From assembly GCA_016840645.1 (NCBI GenBank), contig JAEORY010000213.1, forward strand, positions 1 through 6,817: DNA of 6,817 nucleotides, given 5' to 3'. The position numbers and the translations under genes are program-made. Under the pieces are notes generated by a model that saw nothing but the letters and a program-made list of their open reading frames with translations, ran no database searches and was not told the DNA's origin. Source of the DNA: Candidatus Borrarchaeota archaeon. Lineage in GTDB: Archaea > Asgardarchaeota > Sifarchaeia > Borrarchaeales > Borrarchaeaceae. Positions 1 to 5,759 of the stretch are shown here, one piece after another; the first letter of the stretch is position 1, and each line of letters starts with the position of its first letter.

Positions 1-21
1 AAGAGAAAAGGATGGCTTTTG

Positions 22-246
22 ATGCTGACAAAAGAATATAAGTGTAGATATGAGGGAAATGGACCGGGGAATTGGACTACGATAGAGGTATCTGCTTTTG
101 ATAGTTTAAGCCCCGAACATGCAGTAGAGGTGTTTGCAGAGGAATATGGGGCAAAATATTTTAGTGTAGTCGAGGTTTTTAGACATGGAAAATACAGGGT
201 TTATATAGATTGGGAACCTGTGTTTGATATTAAAAAGATTGATTAA
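22..246 (+). CDS. hypothetical protein, 74 aa
   Basis: I do not recognise this protein. It is small and acidic, probably soluble, with no signal peptide, membrane segment or cysteine pair. It looks like alternating strands and one helix: an N-terminal strand (KEYKCRYEG), a helix around residues 30-43 containing AVEVFAEEYG, and a C-terminal strand pair (VVEVFRHGKYRVYID). I chose the ATG at 22 because AGGA at 9-12 lies 9 bases upstream. A TGA at 20-22 overlaps it as TGATG, and could be the stop of an upstream gene coming in from outside the window (its last codons would read REKDGF). A TTG at 19 is an in-frame alternative. The gene ends 14 bases before the glycosyltransferase start, so the two are probably cotranscribed. 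Small soluble proteins of this kind are common in phage and mobile-element DNA, but I cannot name a family. Confidence 0.7.
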   Translation: MLTKEYKCRYEGNGPGNWTTIEVSAFDSLSPEHAVEVFAEEYGAKYFSVVEVFRHGKYRVYIDWEPVFDIKKID

Positions 247-260
247 AGGGAGGTAATTAG

Positions 261-1313
261 ATGCCATTTGAACTTTGGGACAAACAAGTCAAGCCAGGAT
301 CGGCAAAGAAAGGAATGAGGAAGATCCTTATTGCCAGTGACTTTAACATTGCGGGTCAATTCACCTATCTTATGAGGGCCATCAATAAGTACTCACCCTA
401 TAGGGCAAGATGTGTGATTTGGCACGACGACCATTTCCAATTTGACAAAGATATTATTTTGGGTGAAACAGGACAGGTGAATAAGGAGGCTAATCAACTG
501 GCTCATGAAGCTGATTTTTTCATCTTTGGTCGCTATATTTTCAATTTTCCAGGTGTTAATTTCGCGAACGATGGCTTAATAAGCCGAGATAATACTTTTG
601 TCCGTTATCATGGTTCGTTCCTAAGGGAGAATGGTCGGGAACTCCGTCAGTATCATCTTGACAACGATGTGGTGGCTGTAGCCGGATGTGATTGGACAGC
701 TACTGGGAGGCTGGCTGGCTGCTTCTACCACATCGGGAGTTACTTCAACGATTACTCGGATATGTGCATCCGAGATGTATCCTATTGTCCTTCTTATAAA
801 CCAGGTGAAACCTTTTTAATCAATGCTGGGTCTGCTGGCCATCCGAGCAAGGGATATGATTTTCTACAAGAAACAATTAAGAAGTTGCAGAAAGATGGGC
901 ATAAAATTGAATTAAAATTGTATACTAACCTGAGCCATGAAGATTTTATGATAGAGAAGGCAAAGTGCAATGCCACTTTTTCTGGTCTCTCTGCCGGTTG
1001 GGGTGCAAGTGGCATAGAGGGGATGTGGCTGGGTCAGGCAGTCCTTTGTGGGGTCGATCCATGGTTGATGACTCTTTATCCTGATGCACCAATCATTCCT
1101 GTTGATAAAGGTAATTTGGAGAAAGAGTTGATTATGTTGATGGAGGATGAAGGAAAGGTTAGCAAACTTGGGTGGGAAGCAAGAGAATGGGTAAGTAGAA
1201 CATTTTCCACAAAGAGAATCCTGAAGCAGTATTTGTATTTAATTGATCTGATCCGTCACAGAGATAAGTATATGGAAGGAGTGCAGGAGTTACCGAGATT
1301 ATATGATCTTTAG
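261..1313 (+). CDS. GT-B fold glycosyltransferase (family 4-like)
   Basis: Probable sugar transferase of 350 residues, moving a sugar from a nucleotide donor to a cell-surface or other acceptor. The N-terminal Rossmann-like half (about 20-175) opens with the strand RKILIASDF followed by GQFTYLMRAI, as in GT-B enzymes. It also carries VRYHGS at 114-119, resembling the acceptor-domain loop. The C-terminal half (about 184-330) has the family-4 pattern: a strand FLINAGSAGHPSKGYDF (185-201, with the K-G pair), a helix, a strand (IELKLYT), and then the donor-binding segment AGWGASGIEGMWLGQAVLCG at 245-264, where Glu253 sits in the usual E-x-x-x-x-G-x-x-V/P pattern. A helix (VSRTFSTKRILKQY) closes the fold. 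The ATG at 261 has AAAGGGAGG at 245-253, seven bases upstream. No membrane segment is seen, so it should act in the cytosol. Donor and acceptor cannot be told from sequence. Confidence 0.75.
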   Translation: MPFELWDKQVKPGSAKKGMRKILIASDFNIAGQFTYLMRAINKYSPYRARCVIWHDDHFQFDKDIILGETGQVNKEANQLAHEADFFIFGRYIFNFPGVNFANDGLISRDNTFVRYHGSFLRENGRELRQYHLDNDVVAVAGCDWTATGRLAGCFYHIGSYFNDYSDMCIRDVSYCPSYKPGETFLINAGSAGHPSKGYDFLQETIKKLQKDGHKIELKLYTNLSHEDFMIEKAKCNATFSGLSAGWGASGIEGMWLGQAVLCGVDPWLMTLYPDAPIIPVDKGNLEKELIMLMEDEGKVSKLGWEAREWVSRTFSTKRILKQYLYLIDLIRHRDKYMEGVQELPRLYDL

Positions 1314-1314
1314 C

Positions 1315-1322
1315 AAAGGAGG
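1315..1322 (+). promoter_or_regulatory. ribosome binding site that fixes a GTG start at 1329
   Basis: AAAGGAGG, nearly full complementarity to the 16S 3' end, lies six bases before GTG at 1329. It begins two bases after the glycosyltransferase stop. It shows that the next gene starts at 1329, well upstream of the ATG at 1435 that opens the longer open frame. This is the main evidence that the gene is frameshifted. Confidence 0.8.
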
Positions 1323-1328
1323 TAAAAG

Positions 1329-1626
1329 GTGAAGATAGATTATGAACAAAGAAATGGCATGACGGTTAGAGAATTAATTGAAATATTAAAATGTTGCGAT
1401 CAAACTCTTCCAGTAGCTACAGAAGCAATGAGCAATGAACAACGTATATGCCAGCAAAGCGGATAGGGATACCCATGGTATTTTGAGAGTTTGTGTCCTT
1501 CATCATTATGGAGGGACACATATTTTGATAGGAAATCCGTCCAGAAAAGATTTAAATAAACCGAATTGGTATATTACTGATGATTTAACTCCTGGGGCAG
1601 AATTTGATCCAATTGGGTATGAATAA
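1329..1626 (+). pseudogene. small phage-type protein broken by a 7-base duplication
   Basis: Translation from GTG 1329 (strong site AAAGGAGG at 1315-1322) gives a 45-residue product that ends at TAG 1464-1466. It begins MKIDYEQRNGMTVRELIEIL and turns to unrelated sequence after GCA-ATG. A second frame, open from 1435 to 1626, encodes the rest, including HGILRVCVLHHYGG and a C-terminus ending DPIGYE. The shift falls exactly at a tandem copy of GCAATGA (1425-1431 and 1432-1438). Removing one copy joins the two frames into 96 residues with no other change. The N-terminal pattern M-T-V-x-E-L-I-E-x-L-K, then L-P-V, is what I recall from short phage and prophage proteins of unknown role. The intact copy was probably a small soluble protein. 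The ATG at 1435 has only a weak AGAAG upstream, so a separate 63-residue gene is unlikely. A sequencing or assembly error is the alternative. Confidence 0.75.
1425..1438 (+). repeat. 7-base tandem duplication, GCAATGA x2
   Basis: Two perfect adjacent copies of GCAATGA; the period-7 tract can be read from 1424 to 1438. Seven is not a multiple of three, so the extra copy shifts the frame inside the small gene at 1329-1626. The copy number of the unit (one, two or more) decides whether the gene is open. Confidence 0.85.
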
Positions 1627-1651
1627 CTTTTAGAAAGGAAAGGAGAAAACA

Positions 1652-1906
1652 GTGATGGTGAAAAATTCGTACTTCAAATATTTGTTGATTGCTGTTTTAT
1701 TTGGCTTTTCTTTTTTCTCATTACTCTATTTTGTATTTGATATAAGCAAGAGAGATCAAGTACAGCGTTTGCAATATGTCACTGGTTTTACTGATGGGCT
1801 AAAGGCCTGCAAGGCAAAGCTTGATGGTATGTCGACAGAGGAAGTTATCAATAGATATTATAAATATGAAAGGGAGTATAAACACAATGAAAATAGCCAG
1901 GAATAA
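1652..1906 (+). CDS. small single-span membrane protein
   Basis: I do not recognise the family. The 84-residue product has a short charged N-terminus (MMVKNSYFKY), one strongly hydrophobic segment at about 11-29 (LLIAVLFGFSFFSLLYFVF), and a charged tail. The tail (30-84) has a likely helix rich in K, E, R and Y, with one cysteine (ACKAKL). The two lysines before the span suggest an N-in, C-out topology or an uncleaved signal anchor; no lipobox or clear cleavage site is seen. Three starts are possible in frame: GTG 1652, ATG 1655 and GTG 1658. AAAGGAG at 1639-1645 is six bases from 1652 and nine from 1655, so either of the first two works. The end overlaps the epimerase start by 20 bases, so the two are probably translationally coupled. 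The role could be an anchor or a phage/moron-type envelope protein, but nothing in the sequence decides this. Confidence 0.65.
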   Translation: MMVKNSYFKYLLIAVLFGFSFFSLLYFVFDISKRDQVQRLQYVTGFTDGLKACKAKLDGMSTEEVINRYYKYEREYKHNENSQE

Positions 1907-2852
1907 TTTTGCAGTAATCGGGGGAGCGGGGTTCATTGGTAGCCATATCTGCGAGGAACTTTACCAAAGGCATGCAGGTAAAGTTGTTGTGGTTGATAAT
2001 TTTTCCAGAGGCAAATTCCAAAATTTAAAACTTGAAAAGGCAAGAATAGATTCTACTCTTGTTATTGAGAGAGGGGATATAAATGATTTAACCTTTTTAA
2101 AATTAGTGCTGGAGCGGTATGATATAAAAGGTGTTTTCCATCTTGCTGCTTCATGGTTAAATGAATGTTATGACAACCCCAGACGATGTCTCCATAATAA
2201 TGCCATTGGTACTTTTAATGTGCTTGAAGCCTGTAAAGAGATGGAAGTTGAACGGTTGGTGTTTTCCAGTAGCGCAAGTGTATATGGTGACCAGCCCACA
2301 GAGAAGCCAATAAAAGAAGATGCTCCGTATTTAAACAAGAATCTGTATGGGGCAACTAAGATTGCTGGGGAACATTTACTTAGAACTTTTTATTATCAAC
2401 ACAATCTCTCCTGTTGTGCCTTGAGGTATATGAATGTGTATGGGCCGAGGATGGATATGCTCGGGGCATATGTTGGTTTGATCCCAAAAGCACTAAAGAA
2501 TATCGACAACAACAAACCAATTGTTATTGCGGGGGATGGCACACAGGTTTTTGATTTCATCTATGTCACAGATGTAGCAAGGGCCAATATATTGATGATG
2601 GGTTATGATAACTTTGATTTTGTCAATGTCGGTTCTGGTGTTGGTCATACGGTTAATGAAGTGGTTAATGTTTTGGTGGAGCTGTATGGTAAATCAACCG
2701 ACATTATATATGATAAATCTCTGATGAAGCCTGGGGCAGTGACAAGAAGAATTGGTTCCATTGAAAAAGCATTTCTGTACGGGTTTAATTCGGATGTATC
2801 ATTAATAGAAGGATTAAGGAGGACGATTGAATGGCATCGGGAAACAAAATAA
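1887..2852 (+). CDS. NAD-dependent nucleotide-sugar epimerase/dehydratase (extended SDR)
   Basis: A 321-residue enzyme of the GalE/WbpP-like extended short-chain dehydrogenase family, acting in the cytosol on a UDP- or dTDP-sugar. It has the NAD-binding GGAGFIGSH near the N-terminus (Gly12, Gly15, Gly18), an acidic residue after the second strand in VVVVDNFSRG (Asp37, adenine ribose), GDIND (63-67) and FHLAAS (84-89). The catalytic serine region SSSASVYG begins at 127, and Tyr154-x-x-x-Lys158 (YGATK) follows. Next come LRYMNVYGPR and GDGTQVFDFIYVTD (216-229). I chose ATG 1887, with AGGGAG at 1871-1876, because the NAD motif then lies at the normal distance from the N-terminus; upstream in-frame ATGs (for example 1821) would add non-family residues. 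The gene overlaps the preceding gene by 20 bases and the aminotransferase by 22. The arginine usually found in the G-D-G-x-Q-x-R-D-F motif is Phe222. Whether it is a 4-epimerase, another epimerase or a dehydratase is not certain. Confidence 0.88.
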   Translation: MKIARNNFAVIGGAGFIGSHICEELYQRHAGKVVVVDNFSRGKFQNLKLEKARIDSTLVIERGDINDLTFLKLVLERYDIKGVFHLAASWLNECYDNPRRCLHNNAIGTFNVLEACKEMEVERLVFSSSASVYGDQPTEKPIKEDAPYLNKNLYGATKIAGEHLLRTFYYQHNLSCCALRYMNVYGPRMDMLGAYVGLIPKALKNIDNNKPIVIAGDGTQVFDFIYVTDVARANILMMGYDNFDFVNVGSGVGHTVNEVVNVLVELYGKSTDIIYDKSLMKPGAVTRRIGSIEKAFLYGFNSDVSLIEGLRRTIEWHRETK

Positions 2853-3931
2853 ATATTCCGCTTCAAAGGCCAACATCAAGGACTGATATTTTAGAAAATA
2901 TTGAGCAGGTTCTACTATCACATTGGTGGACTGAGGGAAAGTGGACAGAACGGTTTGAATGGGTAGTTAAGAAGTTTATTGAGGCAAAGCATGCAATAGC
3001 AGTCCCTAACGCTACTGTGGGCTTGGAGATGGTGATTAGGTATTTATCTGATGGAATAAACCCGACTTTTATAATTCCAGCTTACACACATTCTGCTACA
3101 GCTCAAGCGGTTCTTTTAGGCAATGGTTTTATGCCTGTCTTCTGTGATATTGATAGAAGGACTGGCTTGATGGCTTTTGATAAGTTGGTGAATACGAAAT
3201 TAAGTGGTCAATGGAAGGTTGTAATTCCTGTTAGCCTTTTTGGTAACCCCATTACTGAGAGTCATTTCATTAAATACTTTAATGGTAGGATGATTGAAGA
3301 TGCAGCATGTTCTCTTGGCTCTAAGAATGCTGATGGTGGGTATGTGGGCTCAGAGGGCACAGCGGTTTTCAGCTTCCATCCACGGAAGATCATTAGCACG
3401 GGTGAAGGTGGAATGATAGTAACAGATGATGATTATATTGCTGAATTCTGTCGTAAGTTTAAAAACTTTGGTGGCCCAGAATGTGATATGATAGGAACTA
3501 ATTACAAGATGACTGATTTTCTTGGTGCCATCGGTGTTAGTCAAATGGAGGATCTCCAATGGATATTAGATAGACGAAGACATTTGGCAGAAAGATATCA
3601 CGCTGGCTTAATTGCGTTGGAGAAGCTTGAGAGGATACGATTCTTGAAAACCACTGGCACTCCTAATTATCAGAGTTATGTGATTGATGTAACAAAGGAT
3701 AGAGATGAAGTCAGATTAAAACTTTTGGAGATGGGAATTGAAACACAAATAGGAAGTCATTATTTGCCATCATTGAAATATTTTAGAGAAAATTTTGCAA
3801 TTAAAGCTGCTTTCCCAGGTGCCAAATACGCAGATGAACATTATCTCACTTTGCCACTGTATCCTTTGATGAATTACAAGGATCAGGACAAGGTGATTGA
3901 TGGTTTGTATAAGGTGATGAAGAGTGAATAA
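2831..3931 (+). CDS. DegT/DnrJ/EryC1/StrS family PLP sugar aminotransferase
   Basis: A 366-residue enzyme that puts an amino group on a keto nucleotide sugar, using glutamate as the usual donor and PLP as cofactor. The N-terminal WWTEGKWTERFE (32-43) matches the family's G-x-x-x-x-x-F-E region. HAIAVPNATVGLEMVI (54-69) holds the PLP phosphate-binding turn. EDAACSLGS (156-164) carries Asp157, expected to pair with the PLP ring nitrogen. FSFHPRKIISTGEGG (180-194) carries Lys186, the Schiff-base lysine. GTNYKMTDFLGAIGVSQ (222-238) is the usual N-Y-x-M-T-x-x-x-A-A-I-G region in a slightly divergent form. Length is normal for the family. The ATG has AAGGAGG (2816-2822) eight bases upstream, inside the end of the epimerase gene, and the overlap of 22 bases suggests coupling. 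In a WlbA-containing cluster it may make the 3-amino group (WlbC/WbpE role), but it is divergent and a 4-aminotransferase is possible. Confidence 0.9.
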   Translation: MASGNKINIPLQRPTSRTDILENIEQVLLSHWWTEGKWTERFEWVVKKFIEAKHAIAVPNATVGLEMVIRYLSDGINPTFIIPAYTHSATAQAVLLGNGFMPVFCDIDRRTGLMAFDKLVNTKLSGQWKVVIPVSLFGNPITESHFIKYFNGRMIEDAACSLGSKNADGGYVGSEGTAVFSFHPRKIISTGEGGMIVTDDDYIAEFCRKFKNFGGPECDMIGTNYKMTDFLGAIGVSQMEDLQWILDRRRHLAERYHAGLIALEKLERIRFLKTTGTPNYQSYVIDVTKDRDEVRLKLLEMGIETQIGSHYLPSLKYFRENFAIKAAFPGAKYADEHYLTLPLYPLMNYKDQDKVIDGLYKVMKSE

Positions 3932-4613
3932 ATTTGGATTAAAAGATAAGTTTGATTTTATGGAAGTCACTGTTGGTCGCATCAACGCAGCTGATATCCA
4001 ATATAGTTTCTCTGTTTATGTTGATATTTTGAGAAATAAAATTGCTCCTGCTATCGAAGCATTAGAAAAGGACGAGTTAATAGATGGTTTTCATTTCATC
4101 AGTCATGAAGGAGTAGATTTACGATTATCTTGTCCTAATTGGAAATTGTCGGAAATCTATAAGATAAAAAAGATTCTGAAACTCAATGGAATTGATGGGG
4201 ATCTTCATCCTTATAACGATTTGAATGGTAGTTTAGATAGTATCGTTAAGGCCAACTTTTTAGAGACAGTAAGCCGTTGTGTGTTAGCTGAGGTATTGGC
4301 TGAAGGGAAATCAAGCAGGGAAAATCTTTCTCATTATCTAAACAACCAATATGGAGTTTGGAATATTGATGAGGCTATTGATCATTTTCACCGAGGTCAA
4401 CTTCAGATTGTGATCTCTTTATTCCATCAACAGATCAGCGTTGATATTTTTAAGGATTTAATGAAGCTTCATAAGAAAAAGATTAAAGGACTTCTAAAGG
4501 CATCAAGGACAAGGAAACTTTCCGAGCGCATTGGCAGTAGCCATATTAATAGCGAAAGGAAAGAAGGAGTAAATTGGTTTTTAAAAAAGGCAGGAATAAA
4601 AGCAAACATTTAA
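3924..4613 (+). CDS. unrecognised 229-aa protein beside AsnB-like gene
   Basis: I do not recognise this protein with confidence. The GTG start overlaps the aminotransferase stop by 8 bases and has AAGGTGA (3911-3917) six bases upstream. The N-terminal half reads as a strand (QYSFSVYV, 26-33), a helix (DILRNKIAPAIEALEKD, 34-50), a strand (GFHFISHEGVDLRLSC, 55-70), a helix (about 73-89) and then DGDLHPYNDLNG (91-102). The order helix-strand with an R-L-x ending, then helix, then a Tyr/Gly segment, recalls the C-terminal domain of lantibiotic-dehydratase or thiopeptide-type proteins (SpaB_C-like, motif R-Y-x-D-x-x-x-H-L-R-L-R). Here the histidine-leucine-arginine is replaced by D-L-R-L, so this is only a remote guess. 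The C-terminal half is lysine-rich (KKKIKGLLKASRTRK, 184-198), which could bind RNA, DNA or a membrane surface. There is no signal peptide, no membrane span and no metal-binding cysteine set. The gene sits 18 bases before the AsnB-like gene, so the two may act together. Confidence 0.8.
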   Translation: MNKFGLKDKFDFMEVTVGRINAADIQYSFSVYVDILRNKIAPAIEALEKDELIDGFHFISHEGVDLRLSCPNWKLSEIYKIKKILKLNGIDGDLHPYNDLNGSLDSIVKANFLETVSRCVLAEVLAEGKSSRENLSHYLNNQYGVWNIDEAIDHFHRGQLQIVISLFHQQISVDIFKDLMKLHKKKIKGLLKASRTRKLSERIGSSHINSERKEGVNWFLKKAGIKANI

Positions 4614-4631
4614 ATCGGGAGGAGAGAGAAG

Positions 4632-5432
4632 ATGGTAGATGACGGACGTTTTTCAAGAAGTTTTATCGTTAATTCAATTGCAGATAGAGTAGTAGTAACA
4701 GAGAAGCCAGCTGTTTATATCAGCGGAGGCATCGACAGTTGTATTGTTCTGCATCATCTGAGAGAAAAGTTTGATGGTGAAATTAAAACATTCACTGCCA
4801 TTTTTGGTAATCAGAATGACAGAGAAGATAGAGTGAAGAATATATCAGCACTCTATAGAACCAATCATTTTTTTGTTGAAATACAGGACTTTGTTGACCA
4901 TTTAAGATTTTGTATGATCAATATACCTTTTAAAGAACCTCGGTACAACATTTGGCCTTTTTACTTGGCAAGGAAAGCAAAGGCTACTGGTTGTGAAAAT
5001 GTTTATATAGGTGAGGGGAGTGATGAGATCTTTGGTGGCTATGCCGATAGAGATTTTTTGACTGGATGGGCAGGACAGTTGATTTATGTAAGACCGACAT
5101 TTGATATTATCCATGATTATTTTGGTTTAAAATTACATGCCCCATTTAGTGATCTTGATTGGATTCAACATTTTTGGTCCGACTACCGTCCTCCTCAAAA
5201 AAGTGCACTACGTGAAGCATACAAAGGAATTATACCAGACTTTGTTAGAACAGCACCTGCTTCACCACCTGCTTTTACCAATTATTTTGACACATGGACA
5301 AAAGAGCTTAGAGATTATGTTGAGTTTGATAAACCAGAGAACCAGTTAACAGAACAAGACATAAAAGATGCATTACAATTACTGGCTACTGATGTATGGG
5401 TGAAGGCCAGGGGCATGAGGGTGAAAAAGTGA
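4632..5432 (+). CDS. asparagine-synthetase-like ATP-pyrophosphatase domain, no glutaminase
   Basis: A 266-residue protein matching only the C-terminal, amide-forming half of asparagine synthetase. The ATP-binding P-loop SGGIDS is at 31-36, and GEGSDEIFGGY at 127-137 is the acidic, metal/ATP-binding loop typical of AsnB proteins. HAPFSDLDWIQ (169-179) resembles the usual R-x-P-F-x-D segment. The N-terminal Ntn glutaminase domain, with its Cys at residue 2, is absent. Such a domain activates a carboxylate with ATP and may join it to free ammonia or to another amine; partner proteins can supply ammonia. Where family members often have R-x-K-x-G/x-F, this one reads RTAPASPPAF (206-215), so the usual lysine seems to be replaced by alanine. 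The ATG has GGGAGGAG (4617-4624) seven bases upstream. Possible roles are amidating a hexuronic acid (as proposed for WbmE in Bordetella O-antigen) or forming another amide; the sequence does not decide this. Confidence 0.85.
   Translation: MVDDGRFSRSFIVNSIADRVVVTEKPAVYISGGIDSCIVLHHLREKFDGEIKTFTAIFGNQNDREDRVKNISALYRTNHFFVEIQDFVDHLRFCMINIPFKEPRYNIWPFYLARKAKATGCENVYIGEGSDEIFGGYADRDFLTGWAGQLIYVRPTFDIIHDYFGLKLHAPFSDLDWIQHFWSDYRPPQKSALREAYKGIIPDFVRTAPASPPAFTNYFDTWTKELRDYVEFDKPENQLTEQDIKDALQLLATDVWVKARGMRVKK
5417..5431 (+). promoter_or_regulatory. SD plus GTG start overlapping the AsnB-like stop
   Basis: GAGGGTG (5417-5423) is followed by a start GTG at 5429 that shares bases with the stop TGA (5430-5432), giving a GTGA overlap. 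This decides the start of the 99-residue protein over the in-frame ATG at 5396, which lies well inside the AsnB-like gene and has no good site upstream. Confidence 0.6.
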
Positions 5433-5728
5433 CTATTAAAAAAGAAGTTGACTTGTCTTGCGATAAAAAAGGTATGGCACCTACATGGCGTTTGTCTCAG
5501 TTGAGCAATGATGAATATTCAACTGTTGTTAAAGTTTTAGCTGAGAGATTGCAAAATTCATTTCATATGGTAGCAGAGTCAAGAGCTGAACAAGCATTGA
5601 AGTTGTTAGAGAATAGAGAGATACGGGAAACAGATGAAATAACAGTAAAAATAGATATGATATTTGTGTGGACAGATATATTAGATATTGTTGGTGGATT
5701 AAGGAGGAAGAAAAACAGTATGAAATAA
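5429..5728 (+). CDS. hypothetical protein, 99 aa
   Basis: I do not recognise this protein. It is soluble, 99 residues, and mostly helical. A short leader (MTIKKEVDLSCDKKG) is followed by two likely helices, DEYSTVVKVLAERLQNSF (28-45) and SRAEQALKLLENREI (51-65). It then reads TDEITVKIDMIFVWTDILDIVGGLRRKK, which looks like a strand followed by a helix, with a basic C-terminus. There is one cysteine and no membrane span or signal peptide. The helical ARAEQAL-like region and overall size are the kind seen in small phage-borne proteins, but I cannot name a family. The start is the GTG overlapping the AsnB-like stop. It is probably cotranslated with that gene and lies 31 bases before the next. It may have no role in sugar synthesis. 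Confidence 0.65.
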   Translation: MTIKKEVDLSCDKKGMAPTWRLSQLSNDEYSTVVKVLAERLQNSFHMVAESRAEQALKLLENREIRETDEITVKIDMIFVWTDILDIVGGLRRKKNSMK

Positions 5729-5759
5729 ATATTCAAAGAAATAAGAAAAGGAGAGGAAC

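Noticed and set aside
440..470. TTGACA-like promoter element inside the glycosyltransferase gene
   Set aside because: No matching -10 hexamer at suitable spacing, and no gene starts downstream nearby.
794..1015. Minus-strand open frame opposite the glycosyltransferase
   Set aside because: It has no ribosome site or family likeness and is the shadow of a clear plus-strand gene; the same holds for the other minus-strand frames, including the 135-residue one at 6210-6617.
1435..1626. Separate 63-residue gene from ATG 1435
   Set aside because: Only a weak AGAAG lies upstream, and the ATG falls inside the 7-base duplication; the strong site and GTG at 1329 plus the frame join point to a frameshifted longer gene.
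1821..1886. Epimerase starting at ATG 1821
   Set aside because: This would add 22 residues with no family likeness before the NAD-binding strand and lies deep in the preceding gene; ATG 1887 has AGGGAG ten bases upstream.
4614..4631. Possible terminator in the short gaps between genes
   Set aside because: No stem-loop followed by a T run could be seen in any of the gaps (14 to 31 bases), which are filled by ribosome binding sites.
5137..5349. Plus-strand 70-residue frame inside the AsnB-like gene
   Set aside because: It lies wholly within a well-supported gene in another frame and its composition (many L, H, T) is that of a shadow.
5396..5428. 99-residue gene starting at ATG 5396
   Set aside because: It would read through 37 bases of the AsnB-like gene without a ribosome site; GTG 5429 has GAGGGTG upstream and forms a GTGA overlap.
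5697..5728. Second copy of GGATTAAGGAGGA (also at 2811-2823) followed by ATG AAA TAA, looking like an orphan ribosome site and mini-gene
   Set aside because: The sequence is in frame with the end of the 99-residue gene, where it encodes GLRRKK; the spacing to the ATG is long, and one shared 13-mer in a window this size can arise by chance.
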